From CAZDVK01 sp964508915 (GTDB lineage: Bacteria; Pseudomonadota; Alphaproteobacteria; Paracaedibacterales; CAIULA01): a DNA stretch of 64,000 bases. Position numbers and translations under genes: made by a program. This document shows positions 1 to 9,025 of the stretch, in pieces; positions within the stretch are counted from its first letter, which is position 1; each line of letters opens with the position of its first letter. The notes beneath the pieces were generated by a model. The model did not search any database. It was given only the letters and a program-made list of their open reading frames with translations, and had not been told where the DNA came from. The stretch is from positions 14,964 through 78,963 of the forward strand of contig CAZDVK010000006.1 of NCBI GenBank assembly GCA_964508915.1, given 5' to 3'.

Positions 1-41
1 GTATAAATTTTTACTTAAATTGTAAAGAATTCTTGAAAACC

Positions 42-70
42 TTGACTTTTTAACATATTTCCCATATAAA
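42..70 (+). promoter_or_regulatory. sigma-70 promoter of rpmI-rplT
   Basis: A -35 hexamer TTGACT at 42-47 is followed after exactly 17 bases by the -10 hexamer TATAAA at 65-70, close to the sigma-70 consensus. Transcription would start near 77, about 95 bases upstream of the rpmI ATG. It means rpmI-rplT can be transcribed independently of infC, which usually precedes rpmI and is not visible in the window. Confidence 0.7.
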
Positions 71-74
71 CAAT

Positions 75-172
75 GTCATTCACCGTAGCCGTGGCGAGGG
101 GTGTTGTTTTAAAAACATTCCGGGCATGCCTATGCTATGTTTTTTATTGTCTTAATTTTAAGGAAGTTTAAA
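75..172 (+). promoter_or_regulatory. rpmI 5' leader, possible r-protein autoregulatory RNA
   Basis: The roughly 95-base untranslated leader contains a small nested hairpin (CACC at 81-84 against GGTG at 100-103, enclosing GCC/GGC) and then an AT-rich stretch ending in a Shine-Dalgarno AAGGAAG at 160-166 ahead of the ATG at 173. In other bacteria L20 represses its own operon by binding leader RNA. That this leader does so is only inference from position. Confidence 0.25.
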
Positions 173-370
173 ATGCCCAAAATGAAAACCAAAAGCAGTG
201 TGAAAAAGCGGTTTCGCTTGACAGGCACTGGCAAAGTTAAAATGGCGCAGGCTGGCAAACGCCATGGTATGCGCAAGCGCACCAATAAAATGTTACGCAA
301 CGCCCGGGGGATGAGCATTATGCACCCATCCGATGCGAAAAAAGTTAAAACATTTTATTTCCACGTATAA
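173..370 (+). CDS. rpmI: 50S ribosomal protein bL35
   Basis: A 65-residue, strongly basic protein starting MPKMKTKSS and containing the family hallmark KKRFRLTGTGKVK, followed by the HGMRKRTNKM segment. Length matches bL35 (64-66 aa). An upstream in-frame ATG at 137 would add 12 hydrophobic residues foreign to the family. The ATG at 173 is preceded by AAGGAAG and is chosen. rplT follows after 12 bases with its own GGAG, so the two are one transcription unit. bL35 is a structural component of the large subunit. Confidence 0.97.
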   Translation: MPKMKTKSSVKKRFRLTGTGKVKMAQAGKRHGMRKRTNKMLRNARGMSIMHPSDAKKVKTFYFHV

Positions 371-382
371 GGAGACAAACCC

Positions 383-742
383 ATGTCACGTGTTAAACGG
401 GGTGTCACAACCCATGCGCGCCACAAAAAAATTATCAAAATGGCAAAAGGGTACCGGGGTCGTTCCAGTACTTGTTACCGTATTGCATTGCAACGTGTTG
501 AAAAGGCATTGCAATATGCTTACCGCGACCGCCGCAATAAAAAGCGCGATTTCCGCGGCCTTTGGATTCAACGTATTAATGCGGGTGCCCGCGAATTAGG
601 AATGAAATATTCCACGTTAATCAACGGTTTATCCAAAGCAGGCATTGCCATTGACCGCAAAATTTTAGCAGATTTAGCCATGAACCAACCTGTTGCGTTC
701 AAAGAATTGGCTGAAAAGGCCCAAAAAGCACTAGCTGCTTAA
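383..742 (+). CDS. rplT: 50S ribosomal protein bL20
   Basis: A 119-residue basic protein with typical bL20 features: the start MSRVKRGV, the AKGYRGRS segment near residue 28, and the helical C-terminal globular domain containing LNRKILADLA-like sequence (here IDRKILADLAM). bL20 is an early-assembly 23S rRNA binder of the large subunit and in many bacteria the translational repressor of the infC-rpmI-rplT operon. Shine-Dalgarno GGAG at 371-374. A hairpin plus T-run follows about 20 bases after the stop and separates it from pheS. Confidence 0.98.
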   Translation: MSRVKRGVTTHARHKKIIKMAKGYRGRSSTCYRIALQRVEKALQYAYRDRRNKKRDFRGLWIQRINAGARELGMKYSTLINGLSKAGIAIDRKILADLAMNQPVAFKELAEKAQKALAA

Positions 743-764
743 AGAAAAATTTTGTATTTCTTAG

Positions 765-797
765 AAGTGATGAATGAAATATGTCATCACTTTTTTT
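765..797 (+). terminator. Rho-independent terminator/attenuator between rplT and pheS
   Basis: Perfect 9-bp inverted repeat AAGTGATGA (765-773) / TCATCACTT (784-792) with a 10-base loop, running directly into a T-run to 797. It ends the ribosomal-protein unit and sits just upstream of pheS. In E. coli the equivalent position carries the pheM attenuator, but no phenylalanine-rich leader peptide is visible here. Read-through or an unrecognised promoter must supply pheST. Confidence 0.8.
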
Positions 798-822
798 GTT
801 TACATCTAAGGGCGTACATTCA

Positions 823-1863
823 ATGGCTTCATCGTCAACTATTTCTTCAGAAACTTGGAAACAGGAAATTCTGGGGTGTTCAACCCTGACAGCACTGGAA
901 GACATTCGTGTTCAGTTGCTTGGAAAATCGGGAATTATTACAGAAGAATTAAAAAAATTAGGCCAGCTGTCGCCTGAAGAAAAACGCGAAAAAGGGGCCC
1001 AGCTGAATAAGCTGCGAGATGAATTCGCAAGCCTTTTAACAGAACGTAAAGAATGCCTACAAGAGGCCGAGCTAAACGAACGGTTAAAATCAGAAACACA
1101 AGATTTAACCCTTCCCCACCGTCCTATGCGGGATGGTTTTGCCCACCTTTTATCGCAAGTGATGATAGATATTCAAACCTACTTTCAAAATTTAGGGTTT
1201 CAAATTATTACAGGCCCTGAAGTTGAACATGAATACTATAACTTTGACGCCTTAAATATTCCAGAGGCCCACCCCGCCCGCCAATCACATGATACATTTT
1301 ATGTTCAAGGGGTGGCTAACACATTGCTGCGCACCCATACATCCAACACGCAAATTCATGCCCTTAAAAATAAAAAGCCACCGGTCCGTATGCTAAGCAT
1401 GGGCCGTGTGTACAGAAGTGATGATTTGGACGCCACCCATACGCCCATGTTTCATCAAATTGAAGGGTTGGTTTTAGAACCGAATATCAATATGGGGCAT
1501 TTAAAAGGATGTTTAATTGGGTTTTTAGAACATTTTTTTCAGGTGAGTAACCTGCCAGCCCGTTTTCGCCCCAACTTTTTTCCTTTTACAGAACCATCTG
1601 CAGAAATGGATATTTTGTGCAGTCGTGAAGGGGGGCAGTTAAAAATTGGCACAGGCAACCAATGGTTAGAAATTTTAGGCTGCGGTATGGTACACCCCAA
1701 CGTTTTAAAAAATTGTGGCGTCAACCCAGATGAAGTGCAAGGGTTTGCCTTTGGGGCTGGGCTAGAACGCCTTGTTATGCTGAAATATGGCATTTCAGAT
1801 ATTCGCCATTTCTATGAAGGTGACCCTAGATGGCTGAAGCATTACGGGAGTAAATACCTATGA
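823..1863 (+). CDS. pheS: phenylalanine--tRNA ligase alpha subunit
   Basis: Class II aminoacyl-tRNA synthetase alpha chain, 346 aa, forming the (alpha-beta)2 enzyme with PheT. The N-terminal helical coiled-coil (about residues 15-95) is followed by the catalytic core. Motif 2 includes RVYRSDDLDATHTPMFHQIE (about 195-214) and motif 3 includes GLERLVMLKYGISDIR (about 313-328). An in-frame ATG at 781 exists but lies inside the terminator hairpin, so the ATG at 823 (MASSSTI...) with AAGGG upstream is preferred. It overlaps pheT by the ATGA at 1860-1863, indicating translational coupling. Confidence 0.97.
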   Translation: MASSSTISSETWKQEILGCSTLTALEDIRVQLLGKSGIITEELKKLGQLSPEEKREKGAQLNKLRDEFASLLTERKECLQEAELNERLKSETQDLTLPHRPMRDGFAHLLSQVMIDIQTYFQNLGFQIITGPEVEHEYYNFDALNIPEAHPARQSHDTFYVQGVANTLLRTHTSNTQIHALKNKKPPVRMLSMGRVYRSDDLDATHTPMFHQIEGLVLEPNINMGHLKGCLIGFLEHFFQVSNLPARFRPNFFPFTEPSAEMDILCSREGGQLKIGTGNQWLEILGCGMVHPNVLKNCGVNPDEVQGFAFGAGLERLVMLKYGISDIRHFYEGDPRWLKHYGSKYL

Positions 1864-4220
1864 AATTCACAACAGATTGGTTATTTGACCACCTCGAAAC
1901 GACAGCCCCTTTAGCTGATATTCTAGATGCCTTGACGAATTTGGGAATCGAAGTGGAAGATGTTGAAAATAAAGCGGCATCTTTAAACGGTTTTGTGGTA
2001 GGCCATGTGCTGGAATGCGGCCGCCACCCCAATGCTGACAAACTTAGTTTATGTTCTGTGACAGATGGCACACAAACCTTTCAAGTGGTTTGTGGTGCCC
2101 CCAATGTGCGTCAAGGCATGAAAGTGGCCTTTGCCAAAGAAGGTGTGATTATTCCCGAAAGTGGTCAGGCCCTTAAAAAAGGTGTGATTCGAAGCATTGA
2201 AAGCCACGGTATGCTGTGTTCCGCCCGGGAATTAAAATTGGGTGAATCCCACGAAGGTATTATGGATTTAGATGCGAATTTAGAACCGGGTACCCCCTTA
2301 GCTGATGCCTTGAACCTAAATGATTGCGTTATTGATGTGAGCCTAACCCCTAACCGCGGTGACTGGTTTTCTGTGCGTGGTATTGCCCGGGAATTGGCAG
2401 CTTTTGGCATAGGAACGCTGAAACCGTTAAAACCTTATAAATTCACAACCCAAGGGCAAAGCCCTATTGCTGTTCATATTGAATCAGAAGGGTGTTCCTA
2501 TTTTACAGGGCGTGTGGTTAACAATGTTCAAAATGGTCAAAGCCCAGAATGGATGCAAAAACGGCTAAAAAGTGTTGGAATGCGCCCCATTTCAGCGTTA
2601 GTAGATGTTACCAATTATATTTGCCATGACATTGGGCGCCCTTTACACGTATTTGATGCAGACACCCTTCACGGGAATATAGTTGTTCGCAACGGTAAAG
2701 CGGCAGAACAGTTAACGTGCCTGAATGATATAACCTATGCTTTGCAGCCAACTATGGTGGTTGTGGGGGACTCTCAAAACCCCCTTGCGTTGGGTGGCGT
2801 TATGGGGGGGGTGGCATCTAGCTGCACGGAAAAAACAACCCGCGTATTCATTGAATCAGCCTTATTTGATTCAACCCGTATTGCCAAAACAGGCCAAACT
2901 TTACATATTATAAGTGATGCCCGCACCCGATTTGAACGGGGTATAGACCCTTTTGATGTAGATTTAGGGTTAGCCATGGCAACCCAGGCTATTCTGGATT
3001 TATGCGGCGGTGAAGCCACAGAAACCGTGCAAGCAGGTTCTTTGCCACGGGATAAAAACATGGTCTCTTTATCCCTTGAAAAATTAAAAAATTACAGCGG
3101 TTTATCTGATATCAGTTTAACTTATGCTGCCAATTACCTTGAAAAACTTGGCTTTTCCGTTCGCATTCAAGACGATTATTTAACAGCCGAGGTTCCCACC
3201 TGGCGTCATGATATAACCTTAGATGTAGATTTGATTGAAGAAATTCTGCGACTAAAAGGCTATAACAACATTCCAGCAACCCCCTTACCGCTGGCACCTG
3301 TTTTGCCGCACTTTGATGCTGAGTGTCTGATTAAAAACACATGCATCAAGCAGGGTTTGACAGAATTGTATACGTGGTCTTTCACCGATGCCAAATCTGC
3401 TGGCCACTTTGGGGATGGTATTCATTTAGAAATGCCATTAACCCAGGAATTTTCAACCCTCCGTCCGTCTATTTTGACAGGTCATTTAAAGGTGTTGAAT
3501 CACAACCAAAACAAAAGCCAACCCAATGGCGCTTTTTTTGAAGTAGCCCGCACATTTAACTTAAAAGATGACACCATTCACCAACCATTGATGGTGGCAG
3601 GAACGCGCGCCCAAAAAGTGTATGAAAAAACATGGCTGACCCCCCACCGCGTGGTGGATGCCTATGATGTTAAAATTGATATGATTAATATTTTAGCAGC
3701 CTTCAATGTGAATAGTTACGAACTAGATGCCAAAGGGGCGCCCAGTTATTACCACCCAGGCCGGTCCGTGGCTGTAAAGCAAGGGCCTAAAGTTCTGGGT
3801 TATTTTGGTGAGTTGCACCCCAAAGTTCTGCAACATTTTCAAGTAGATGGACCCGTAGCAGCTTTTGAAGTATTTATTGACCAACTTCCCCAGACTATTA
3901 AAAGGAAGCTGGCACCCATTGCTTTGTCACCTTACCAAAAAGTCGTGCGGGATTTTGCGTTTATTGTAGACGCTGCGTTAGAAGCCGCAAAACTAATGAA
4001 AGTTGTTCAAAAAATAGACCCCGCATTGGTTCAAGACGTTGAAATTTTTGATGTGTACCACGGTGATAAGTTACCAGCTGGCAAAAAATCATTAGCATTC
4101 CAGGTGGTATTGCAAGCCATGGACCGAACGTTAACAGACGAAGAATTAGCCGCCTTCAGTGAAAAATTGGTGAATGCCGTTACAAACCAGTGCGGTGGCG
4201 TTTTAAGGGATTCCATATGA
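1860..4220 (+). CDS. pheT: phenylalanine--tRNA ligase beta subunit
   Basis: 786-aa beta chain of PheRS. In order it shows the tRNA-binding (EMAP/OB-fold) domain at about 40-150 with GHVLECGRHPNADKLSLC, the B3/B4 domain containing the editing site (about 210-370), the B5 domain (about 400-470), the pseudo-catalytic core, and the C-terminal ferredoxin-fold anticodon-binding domain (about 690-785, SPYQKVVRDFAFIVD). Length is normal for the bacterial subunit. It is coupled to pheS upstream and overlaps lepA downstream by another ATGA, so pheST-lepA is one operon. Confidence 0.97.
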   Translation: MKFTTDWLFDHLETTAPLADILDALTNLGIEVEDVENKAASLNGFVVGHVLECGRHPNADKLSLCSVTDGTQTFQVVCGAPNVRQGMKVAFAKEGVIIPESGQALKKGVIRSIESHGMLCSARELKLGESHEGIMDLDANLEPGTPLADALNLNDCVIDVSLTPNRGDWFSVRGIARELAAFGIGTLKPLKPYKFTTQGQSPIAVHIESEGCSYFTGRVVNNVQNGQSPEWMQKRLKSVGMRPISALVDVTNYICHDIGRPLHVFDADTLHGNIVVRNGKAAEQLTCLNDITYALQPTMVVVGDSQNPLALGGVMGGVASSCTEKTTRVFIESALFDSTRIAKTGQTLHIISDARTRFERGIDPFDVDLGLAMATQAILDLCGGEATETVQAGSLPRDKNMVSLSLEKLKNYSGLSDISLTYAANYLEKLGFSVRIQDDYLTAEVPTWRHDITLDVDLIEEILRLKGYNNIPATPLPLAPVLPHFDAECLIKNTCIKQGLTELYTWSFTDAKSAGHFGDGIHLEMPLTQEFSTLRPSILTGHLKVLNHNQNKSQPNGAFFEVARTFNLKDDTIHQPLMVAGTRAQKVYEKTWLTPHRVVDAYDVKIDMINILAAFNVNSYELDAKGAPSYYHPGRSVAVKQGPKVLGYFGELHPKVLQHFQVDGPVAAFEVFIDQLPQTIKRKLAPIALSPYQKVVRDFAFIVDAALEAAKLMKVVQKIDPALVQDVEIFDVYHGDKLPAGKKSLAFQVVLQAMDRTLTDEELAAFSEKLVNAVTNQCGGVLRDSI

Positions 4221-6025
4221 AAAACATTCGTAACTTTTCCATCATTGCCCATATCGACCATGGTAAATCAACCCTGGCCGACCGGTTGATTGAATTTTGT
4301 GGGGCCCTTGAAAGCCGTGAAATGAAACAGCAAGTGCTGGATTCCATGGATATTGAACGGGAACGGGGCATTACCATTAAGGCCCAAACGGTGCGCTTAA
4401 CGTATCAGGCAAAAAATGGTGAAACCTATATTTTAAACTTGATGGATACGCCGGGCCATGTGGACTTTGCCTATGAAGTCAGCCGATCGTTAGCAGCCTG
4501 TGAAGGGTCACTGTTGGTGGTGGATGCCAGCCAAGGGGTGGAAGCTCAAACCCTGGCGAACGTATACCAGGCCATTGAAAACAACCATGAAATTATTCCC
4601 ATTCTGAATAAAATAGACTTGCCAGCAGCAGACCCAGAGCGTGTAAAAAACCAAATTGAAGATGTCATTGGTATTGATGCCAGTGATGCCGTGATGGTTT
4701 CAGCCAAAAGCGGCATTGGCATTGAAGATGTGTTGGAAGCCATTGTAACACGCCTGCCCCCCCCTAAAAGTGAATTCGAGGATGACGCCGCCAATGCACC
4801 TTTGAAAGCCCTTTTGGTAGACAGTTGGTATGATGCTTACTTGGGCGTTATGATTTTGGTGCGCATTGTGGATGGTACACTGAAGGCGGGCCAAAAAATC
4901 CGCATGATGAACGCAGGCGCCACGTACGAAGTTGACCGTGTTGGCTGTTTTACGCCCAAAAAAGTCATTGTCGATAAGCTGTTGCCCGGTGAAATGGGTT
5001 TCTTAACGGCCAGCATTAAACACGTGGCTGACTGTAAGGTGGGTGATACCATCACCGAAGAAAAGCGCCTGACTGCCACACCTTTAGCAGGGTTTAAACC
5101 TTCTGTGCCTGTGGTATTTTGTGGATTATTTCCATCAGACGCAGCGGAATTTGAACACCTGCGCGATAGTTTGGCAAAGCTTCAGTTAAATGATGCCAGC
5201 TTTCATTTTGAACCCGAAAGTTCTGCCGCCCTTGGGTATGGTTTTCGGTGTGGGTTTTTGGGTTTATTACACCTGGAAATTATTCAAGAACGGTTGGAAC
5301 GGGAATTTGACCTAGATTTAATTACAACCGCCCCCAGCGTTGTGTACCGCTTGCACATGACCAACGGCACCGTCACAGAATTGCATAACCCATCCGACAT
5401 GCCTGATGTTGTGAAAATAGATTTCATTGAAGAACCGTGGATTAAAGCCACCATTCTAGTGCCAGACGAATACCTAGGCCCCATTCTAACCTTGTGTAAT
5501 GACCGGCGTGGCGAACAAATAGATTTAACCTATGCGGGCAACCGGGCCATGGTGGTGTACCGCCTGCCTTTGAACGAAGTGGTGTTTGATTTTTATGATC
5601 GGTTAAAGTCTATTAGCCGGGGGTATGCGTCATTCGATTACCAGATGGATTGCTACCGTCAAGACGAATTGGTGAAAGTCAACATTTTGGTGAATGCCGA
5701 ACCGGTAGATGCCTTGTCTATGATTGTACACCGCACACGGGCGGAAACCCGGGGCCGCATGCTGTGCGAACGCCTGAAAGATTTAATTCCCAAGCAGTTG
5801 TTCAAAATTGCCGTACAAGCAGCCATTGGTGGCAAAATTATTGCCCGTGAAACCATTTCAGCCATGCGGAAAGACGTGTTGGCCAAATGTTACGGCGGTG
5901 ACATTAGCCGTAAACGAAAGCTGTTAGATAAGCAAAAAGCTGGTAAAAAACGCATGCGCCAATTTGGTAATGTGGAAATTCCCCAAAGCGCCTTCATCGC
6001 CGCCCTGAAAATGGGAGATGATTAA
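4217..6025 (+). CDS. lepA: elongation factor 4 (LepA), back-translocating GTPase
   Basis: 602-aa ribosome-associated GTPase. It has G1 AHIDHGKST at 11-19, G3 DTPGH at 77-81 and G4 NKID at 131-134, followed by domains II, III and V and the LepA-specific C-terminal domain ending in KQKAGKKRMRQFG. An in-frame ATG at 4190 would add nine residues within pheT. The ATG at 4217 overlapping the pheT stop (ATGA) gives the canonical N-terminus MKNIRNFSIIAHIDHGK. Usual family length is about 600 aa. It acts on stalled or mis-translocated ribosomes. Confidence 0.97.
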   Translation: MKNIRNFSIIAHIDHGKSTLADRLIEFCGALESREMKQQVLDSMDIERERGITIKAQTVRLTYQAKNGETYILNLMDTPGHVDFAYEVSRSLAACEGSLLVVDASQGVEAQTLANVYQAIENNHEIIPILNKIDLPAADPERVKNQIEDVIGIDASDAVMVSAKSGIGIEDVLEAIVTRLPPPKSEFEDDAANAPLKALLVDSWYDAYLGVMILVRIVDGTLKAGQKIRMMNAGATYEVDRVGCFTPKKVIVDKLLPGEMGFLTASIKHVADCKVGDTITEEKRLTATPLAGFKPSVPVVFCGLFPSDAAEFEHLRDSLAKLQLNDASFHFEPESSAALGYGFRCGFLGLLHLEIIQERLEREFDLDLITTAPSVVYRLHMTNGTVTELHNPSDMPDVVKIDFIEEPWIKATILVPDEYLGPILTLCNDRRGEQIDLTYAGNRAMVVYRLPLNEVVFDFYDRLKSISRGYASFDYQMDCYRQDELVKVNILVNAEPVDALSMIVHRTRAETRGRMLCERLKDLIPKQLFKIAVQAAIGGKIIARETISAMRKDVLAKCYGGDISRKRKLLDKQKAGKKRMRQFGNVEIPQSAFIAALKMGDD

Positions 6026-6028
6026 TTA

Positions 6029-6634
6029 CTAAGAGTATTCTTTTATTAGTTTATCAATAGTTTTGTTGTTTAATGCCATGCTGTCGCTTATCAAGGGTCC
6101 TGTTTTTCTCTTAGAATTTTCAAAAGCTGGGTCCACGTAGTACGGAAAATTTTCAAGCTCTAAAATTGTAAGTCTTTCTAGAAGAATTAAATCAGAATGA
6201 AGTTGAAACAGTGCAATGTCTTCATCGTACTTACTAGATGTTAAGAGTAGCAAAGGCAATTTGATAAAAATTATTTTTAAAAAAGATTCTTCTTCTGAAC
6301 GTTCCAAAGCATAGGCCCGAATATTGGTAAAAATCTTACCTGTGAAATTTCTTTTGTTGATATTTTTTAATTCCCTTAGATGCTCTAATATGCTTTCTTT
6401 TGAATATTTTATTCTTTCCTCACGTTCCCGTTTTCTGTATTCCAAGATTTCTCTCTTCTCTTGAGAGGTGAAAGCATTTTGAAGCTCTTCATCGTCCTTT
6501 CTAAATGCAAGCTGCATCCTATATTGGTGTTCGTGGCGAATATTTATTTCTTTTAACTGTTTTAAAATTTCATCTTCTTCACTGCACCCAGAAAGAAGGA
6601 AAAGAGAGCAAAACAAAGCAAGGAAACAATACAT
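6029..6634 (-). CDS. putative lipoprotein, charged coiled-coil
   Basis: 201-aa protein with a short N-terminal hydrophobic segment ending in the lipobox LLSGC (cysteine near residue 17), so probably a lipidated, membrane-anchored exported protein. The mature part is highly charged, with heptad-like glutamate/lysine/arginine helix at about 20-95 (QEKREILEYRKREREERIK). No family is recognised. It converges on lepA with a 3-base gap. An AAAAGG lies upstream of the ATG. It is AT-rich relative to lepA and could be lineage-specific. Confidence 0.7.
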   Translation of the reverse strand: MYCFLALFCSLFLLSGCSEEDEILKQLKEINIRHEHQYRMQLAFRKDDEELQNAFTSQEKREILEYRKREREERIKYSKESILEHLRELKNINKRNFTGKIFTNIRAYALERSEEESFLKIIFIKLPLLLLTSSKYDEDIALFQLHSDLILLERLTILELENFPYYVDPAFENSKRKTGPLISDSMALNNKTIDKLIKEYS

Positions 6635-6813
6635 AATGAAAAATACCTTTTCTCAGGTTTGGACTGAAGTATAAACTTAATCAATTGATCTATTCTTATC
6701 AACTTTTTAATACACAAAATAAAGAACCGTAACTTTTCTTGACAGAGCAACATTCAAAGTTTAGGGTCTTAATTACGTAATAAAACGTAAATTTTTATTA
6801 AAAGGGAGTAATC

Positions 6814-7251
6814 ATGAAACCTATCAAATTTCCTGATTCAAGAAAATTAGATGTAATTTTTGAATCAGGAAGCTCTAGTCTTAATGGTCTCGTTATAGAA
6901 GTGCAAAAGGTGATACCAGATGAAGATGCTTGGGAAAGAATTTTCACTTCTTCTGCCGGAGAGAGTGTCACGTATGTAGATAAAGGATGTCCAATTGAAA
7001 GGCGTATTTATAAAGGTGGTGAAATCATCCCTAAAGATTTTAGTCATACAGTCGAAACTCTTAAAATTGTCGCTATTGATTGTTATGAGGAGGATTATGG
7101 TGAAGAGGATTTTGAAAAAGCCATTAAAAACACTAAAAGTATGATTTACACAGACCTTTATCTCTTTAGAGATAATAAAAGAGAAGTCTACGCTTTGTGG
7201 AATTCAGCAAAAGGTGAACAAATCTATAAAGGTTTTGCGTTTGATGATTGA
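6814..7251 (+). CDS. hypothetical acidic protein
   Basis: 145-aa soluble protein without signal peptide or membrane segment, preceded by a good Shine-Dalgarno AAAGGGAG at 6800-6807. It is rich in Glu/Asp (for example DCYEEDYGEEDFEKA) and mixed alpha/beta in appearance. No motif is recognised. It is divergent from the lipoprotein gene at 6634, so the 179-bp gap between them probably contains two promoters. A tiny open frame overlaps its 3' end. Function unknown. Confidence 0.6.
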   Translation: MKPIKFPDSRKLDVIFESGSSSLNGLVIEVQKVIPDEDAWERIFTSSAGESVTYVDKGCPIERRIYKGGEIIPKDFSHTVETLKIVAIDCYEEDYGEEDFEKAIKNTKSMIYTDLYLFRDNKREVYALWNSAKGEQIYKGFAFDD

Positions 7252-7360
7252 CATGGAGCGTTCTCCAGAAGAACGGCTTAAAACGCTGAACCATCAAATA
7301 GAAGAGGGGATTGATAGCCTGAGGCCCCAGTCAACTTGTACTTGGAAAATCGCAAGATAA
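7244..7360 (+). CDS. possible small ORF (38 aa) or gene remnant
   Basis: An open frame MIDMERSPEERLK... to a TAA at 7360, overlapping the preceding gene by 8 bases in the +1 frame. Codons read like a plausible amphipathic helix (ERLKTLNHQIEEGIDSL), so it may be a small coupled protein or the decayed end of a longer reading frame joined to the upstream gene by frameshift. No independent support. Confidence 0.2.
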   Translation: MIDMERSPEERLKTLNHQIEEGIDSLRPQSTCTWKIAR

Positions 7361-7399
7361 ACATCCATAATTTAACGATAAAAACATACAGAAAAGATG

Positions 7400-7490
7400 T
7401 CGTCCCCGCGTAGGCGGGGATCTATAAAAACTTGGAAATGAATTGAATTATTCTACTTTTCCCTGGACCCCGGCCTACGCCGGGGTGACA
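7400..7490. repeat. paired GC-rich palindromes (REP/dRS3-like element)
   Basis: Two perfect hairpins in an AT-rich gap: TCCCCGC-GTAG-GCGGGGA at 7403-7420 and ACCCCGGC-CTAC-GCCGGGGT at 7467-7486. The two units are also mutually inverted (GTCGTCC...GGATCTA against TGGACCCC...GGGGTGAC), so the whole element can form one long nested structure. Related units occur at 58458-58483 and 60098-60182, and an AT-richer cousin at 13912-13963. This is typical of non-autonomous intergenic palindromic repeats. Confidence 0.75.
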
Positions 7491-7538
7491 CACTGTTAAT
7501 CAGCTAAATACTACCTTTATTGGGTACGCCTCCCCCCG

Positions 7539-8873
7539 CTATTTAATATTGGGCGAATCGTTGAATATGTATTCCGCAATAAAACGGGCCGGGTTTTCCA
7601 CGGGATCAAGCATTTTCTTGAATTCATTTCGGGTTAAGGTTTCACCGAAAATTCGCGCTTTCACCTTTTGAACAAAACATGAAACTCTGCCTTGGCAGAC
7701 ACTATCTTTAAATGGTACGTAATTATCTTTTTTAAGTTCATCCAAATAAGACAAAATGTCTTTTGGATCATAAGCCATGTAAACGTATTTTTTGAATTCC
7801 CGCGGCAAAGGGGCGGCTTCAAATTCCAAATTCAGGCCATTGGTTAGGTAAATAATGGGTTTATCGGCCACAACCGTTTCAGCCAAAGCAGATGTGCCAT
7901 CGGCAATCACCACGTCAGATTCTAAAATATCGTGTTCTAAGGGCTTGGTAATGTGTTCTGAATAAACCACGTTTTCCAAATCTGTAAATTTTTTAATAAT
8001 TTCATTTACGTCTTCGCGGCTTAGGTGTTTGTTGTCAACAGCCCGGGGAAACAAGGAAACGTGCGGGCGTAAAATCAACTGAACGTTAGGGTGTTCTTTC
8101 GCGTAATTGTAGAAAAAGTGATAGTACATTAAAAAGGTTGAACCACTTTCATTTTTATCGCGCCCGCGGAAAGACAAGCTCCACCTTGGCATCCAAAGAA
8201 TGGTTGTTTCGAATTTTTTTTCCTTTTTGGGTTTTTTAAAATCGCGAACGTTTTTATATGTTTGATAACCAGATACCACGGCACGGTGGGGGGGAAATTT
8301 ATAGGCATTTTCATAAATCCATTTCGTACTTTTAGAATCTACAAAAACTGTATGAATTTGTTGGGGTAAGGTCGGGTCGCTCAGCCACCCTTGGTGGAAA
8401 AGGTGCGGACCATAGGGAACATACATCACCTTTTTGGTTATTTTTTTAAGGGCATCATCCACATAATGCGGGTCTAAAACGGAATCTTTATAAGCGTTGT
8501 AAGGGTTTTGGGTAAAAATATAGTCAGGTTTATAAGATTCTATGGATTCGCATTTTTTGGTATAGGGCCCATGTTTCCCACACGGGAAAATAACATCCGC
8601 TTCATCAAACCGTTTGATAAAATCTAGGTCAATGTCTGTTGCCAATTTACCAAAATAAAAATAGGGAATAGCCACAATTTTAACTTTATGGCCCACGGCT
8701 TTCATTTCCCGGTACACTTCATACATGCCCTTCCCACCGAATGATTCTGTGTGCACAAGGAAAAAAACATTCTTTGGCCCGGGGGTTTCCTTATAAGGAG
8801 GCAGGAAAAAGAAAAACAAAGCCACCAAAAAAGATGAAGCCAGAAAAAACAGCTGCAAAGCCCAACGATTCAT
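7539..8873 (-). CDS. CDP-glycerol glycerophosphotransferase-like membrane-anchored transferase
   Basis: 444 aa. One N-terminal transmembrane/signal-anchor segment (about residues 7-25) precedes a GT-B-like fold. The region YVPYGPHLFHQGWLSD (about 150-165), the PxH-containing stretch LILRPHVSLFPR, and the later SDVVIADGTSALAE are characteristic of the TagB/TagF (CDP-glycerol:poly(glycerophosphate) glycerophosphotransferase) superfamily. Donor and acceptor cannot be assigned. A phosphodiester-linked surface polymer is plausible given the glycan genes at 25.5-34.4 kb. It stands alone downstream of lon with a 150-bp gap and a weak Shine-Dalgarno. Confidence 0.65.
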   Translation of the reverse strand: MNRWALQLFFLASSFLVALFFFFLPPYKETPGPKNVFFLVHTESFGGKGMYEVYREMKAVGHKVKIVAIPYFYFGKLATDIDLDFIKRFDEADVIFPCGKHGPYTKKCESIESYKPDYIFTQNPYNAYKDSVLDPHYVDDALKKITKKVMYVPYGPHLFHQGWLSDPTLPQQIHTVFVDSKSTKWIYENAYKFPPHRAVVSGYQTYKNVRDFKKPKKEKKFETTILWMPRWSLSFRGRDKNESGSTFLMYYHFFYNYAKEHPNVQLILRPHVSLFPRAVDNKHLSREDVNEIIKKFTDLENVVYSEHITKPLEHDILESDVVIADGTSALAETVVADKPIIYLTNGLNLEFEAAPLPREFKKYVYMAYDPKDILSYLDELKKDNYVPFKDSVCQGRVSCFVQKVKARIFGETLTRNEFKKMLDPVENPARFIAEYIFNDSPNIK

Positions 8874-9025
8874 TTTTTATTCACTCAGCTTAAAATAGTT
8901 GCTAACCATGGTTAATTTTATTTTTATTTGAATATTGTTAAAATTTTATTAACTTGAGCCGCAGCTAAGCCACAATTTTTGATTTTTCTGGGAAATTGTA
9001 TCAATTACTGACCATTTTGCAAAAA

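Noticed and set aside
1..41. Possible 3' end of infC at the left edge
   Set aside because: No frame with an IF3-like C-terminus is visible in the first 41 bases before the promoter.
781..822. Upstream in-frame ATG of pheS at 781
   Set aside because: It lies within the terminator hairpin and adds residues not found in PheS; ATG 823 has AAGGG upstream.
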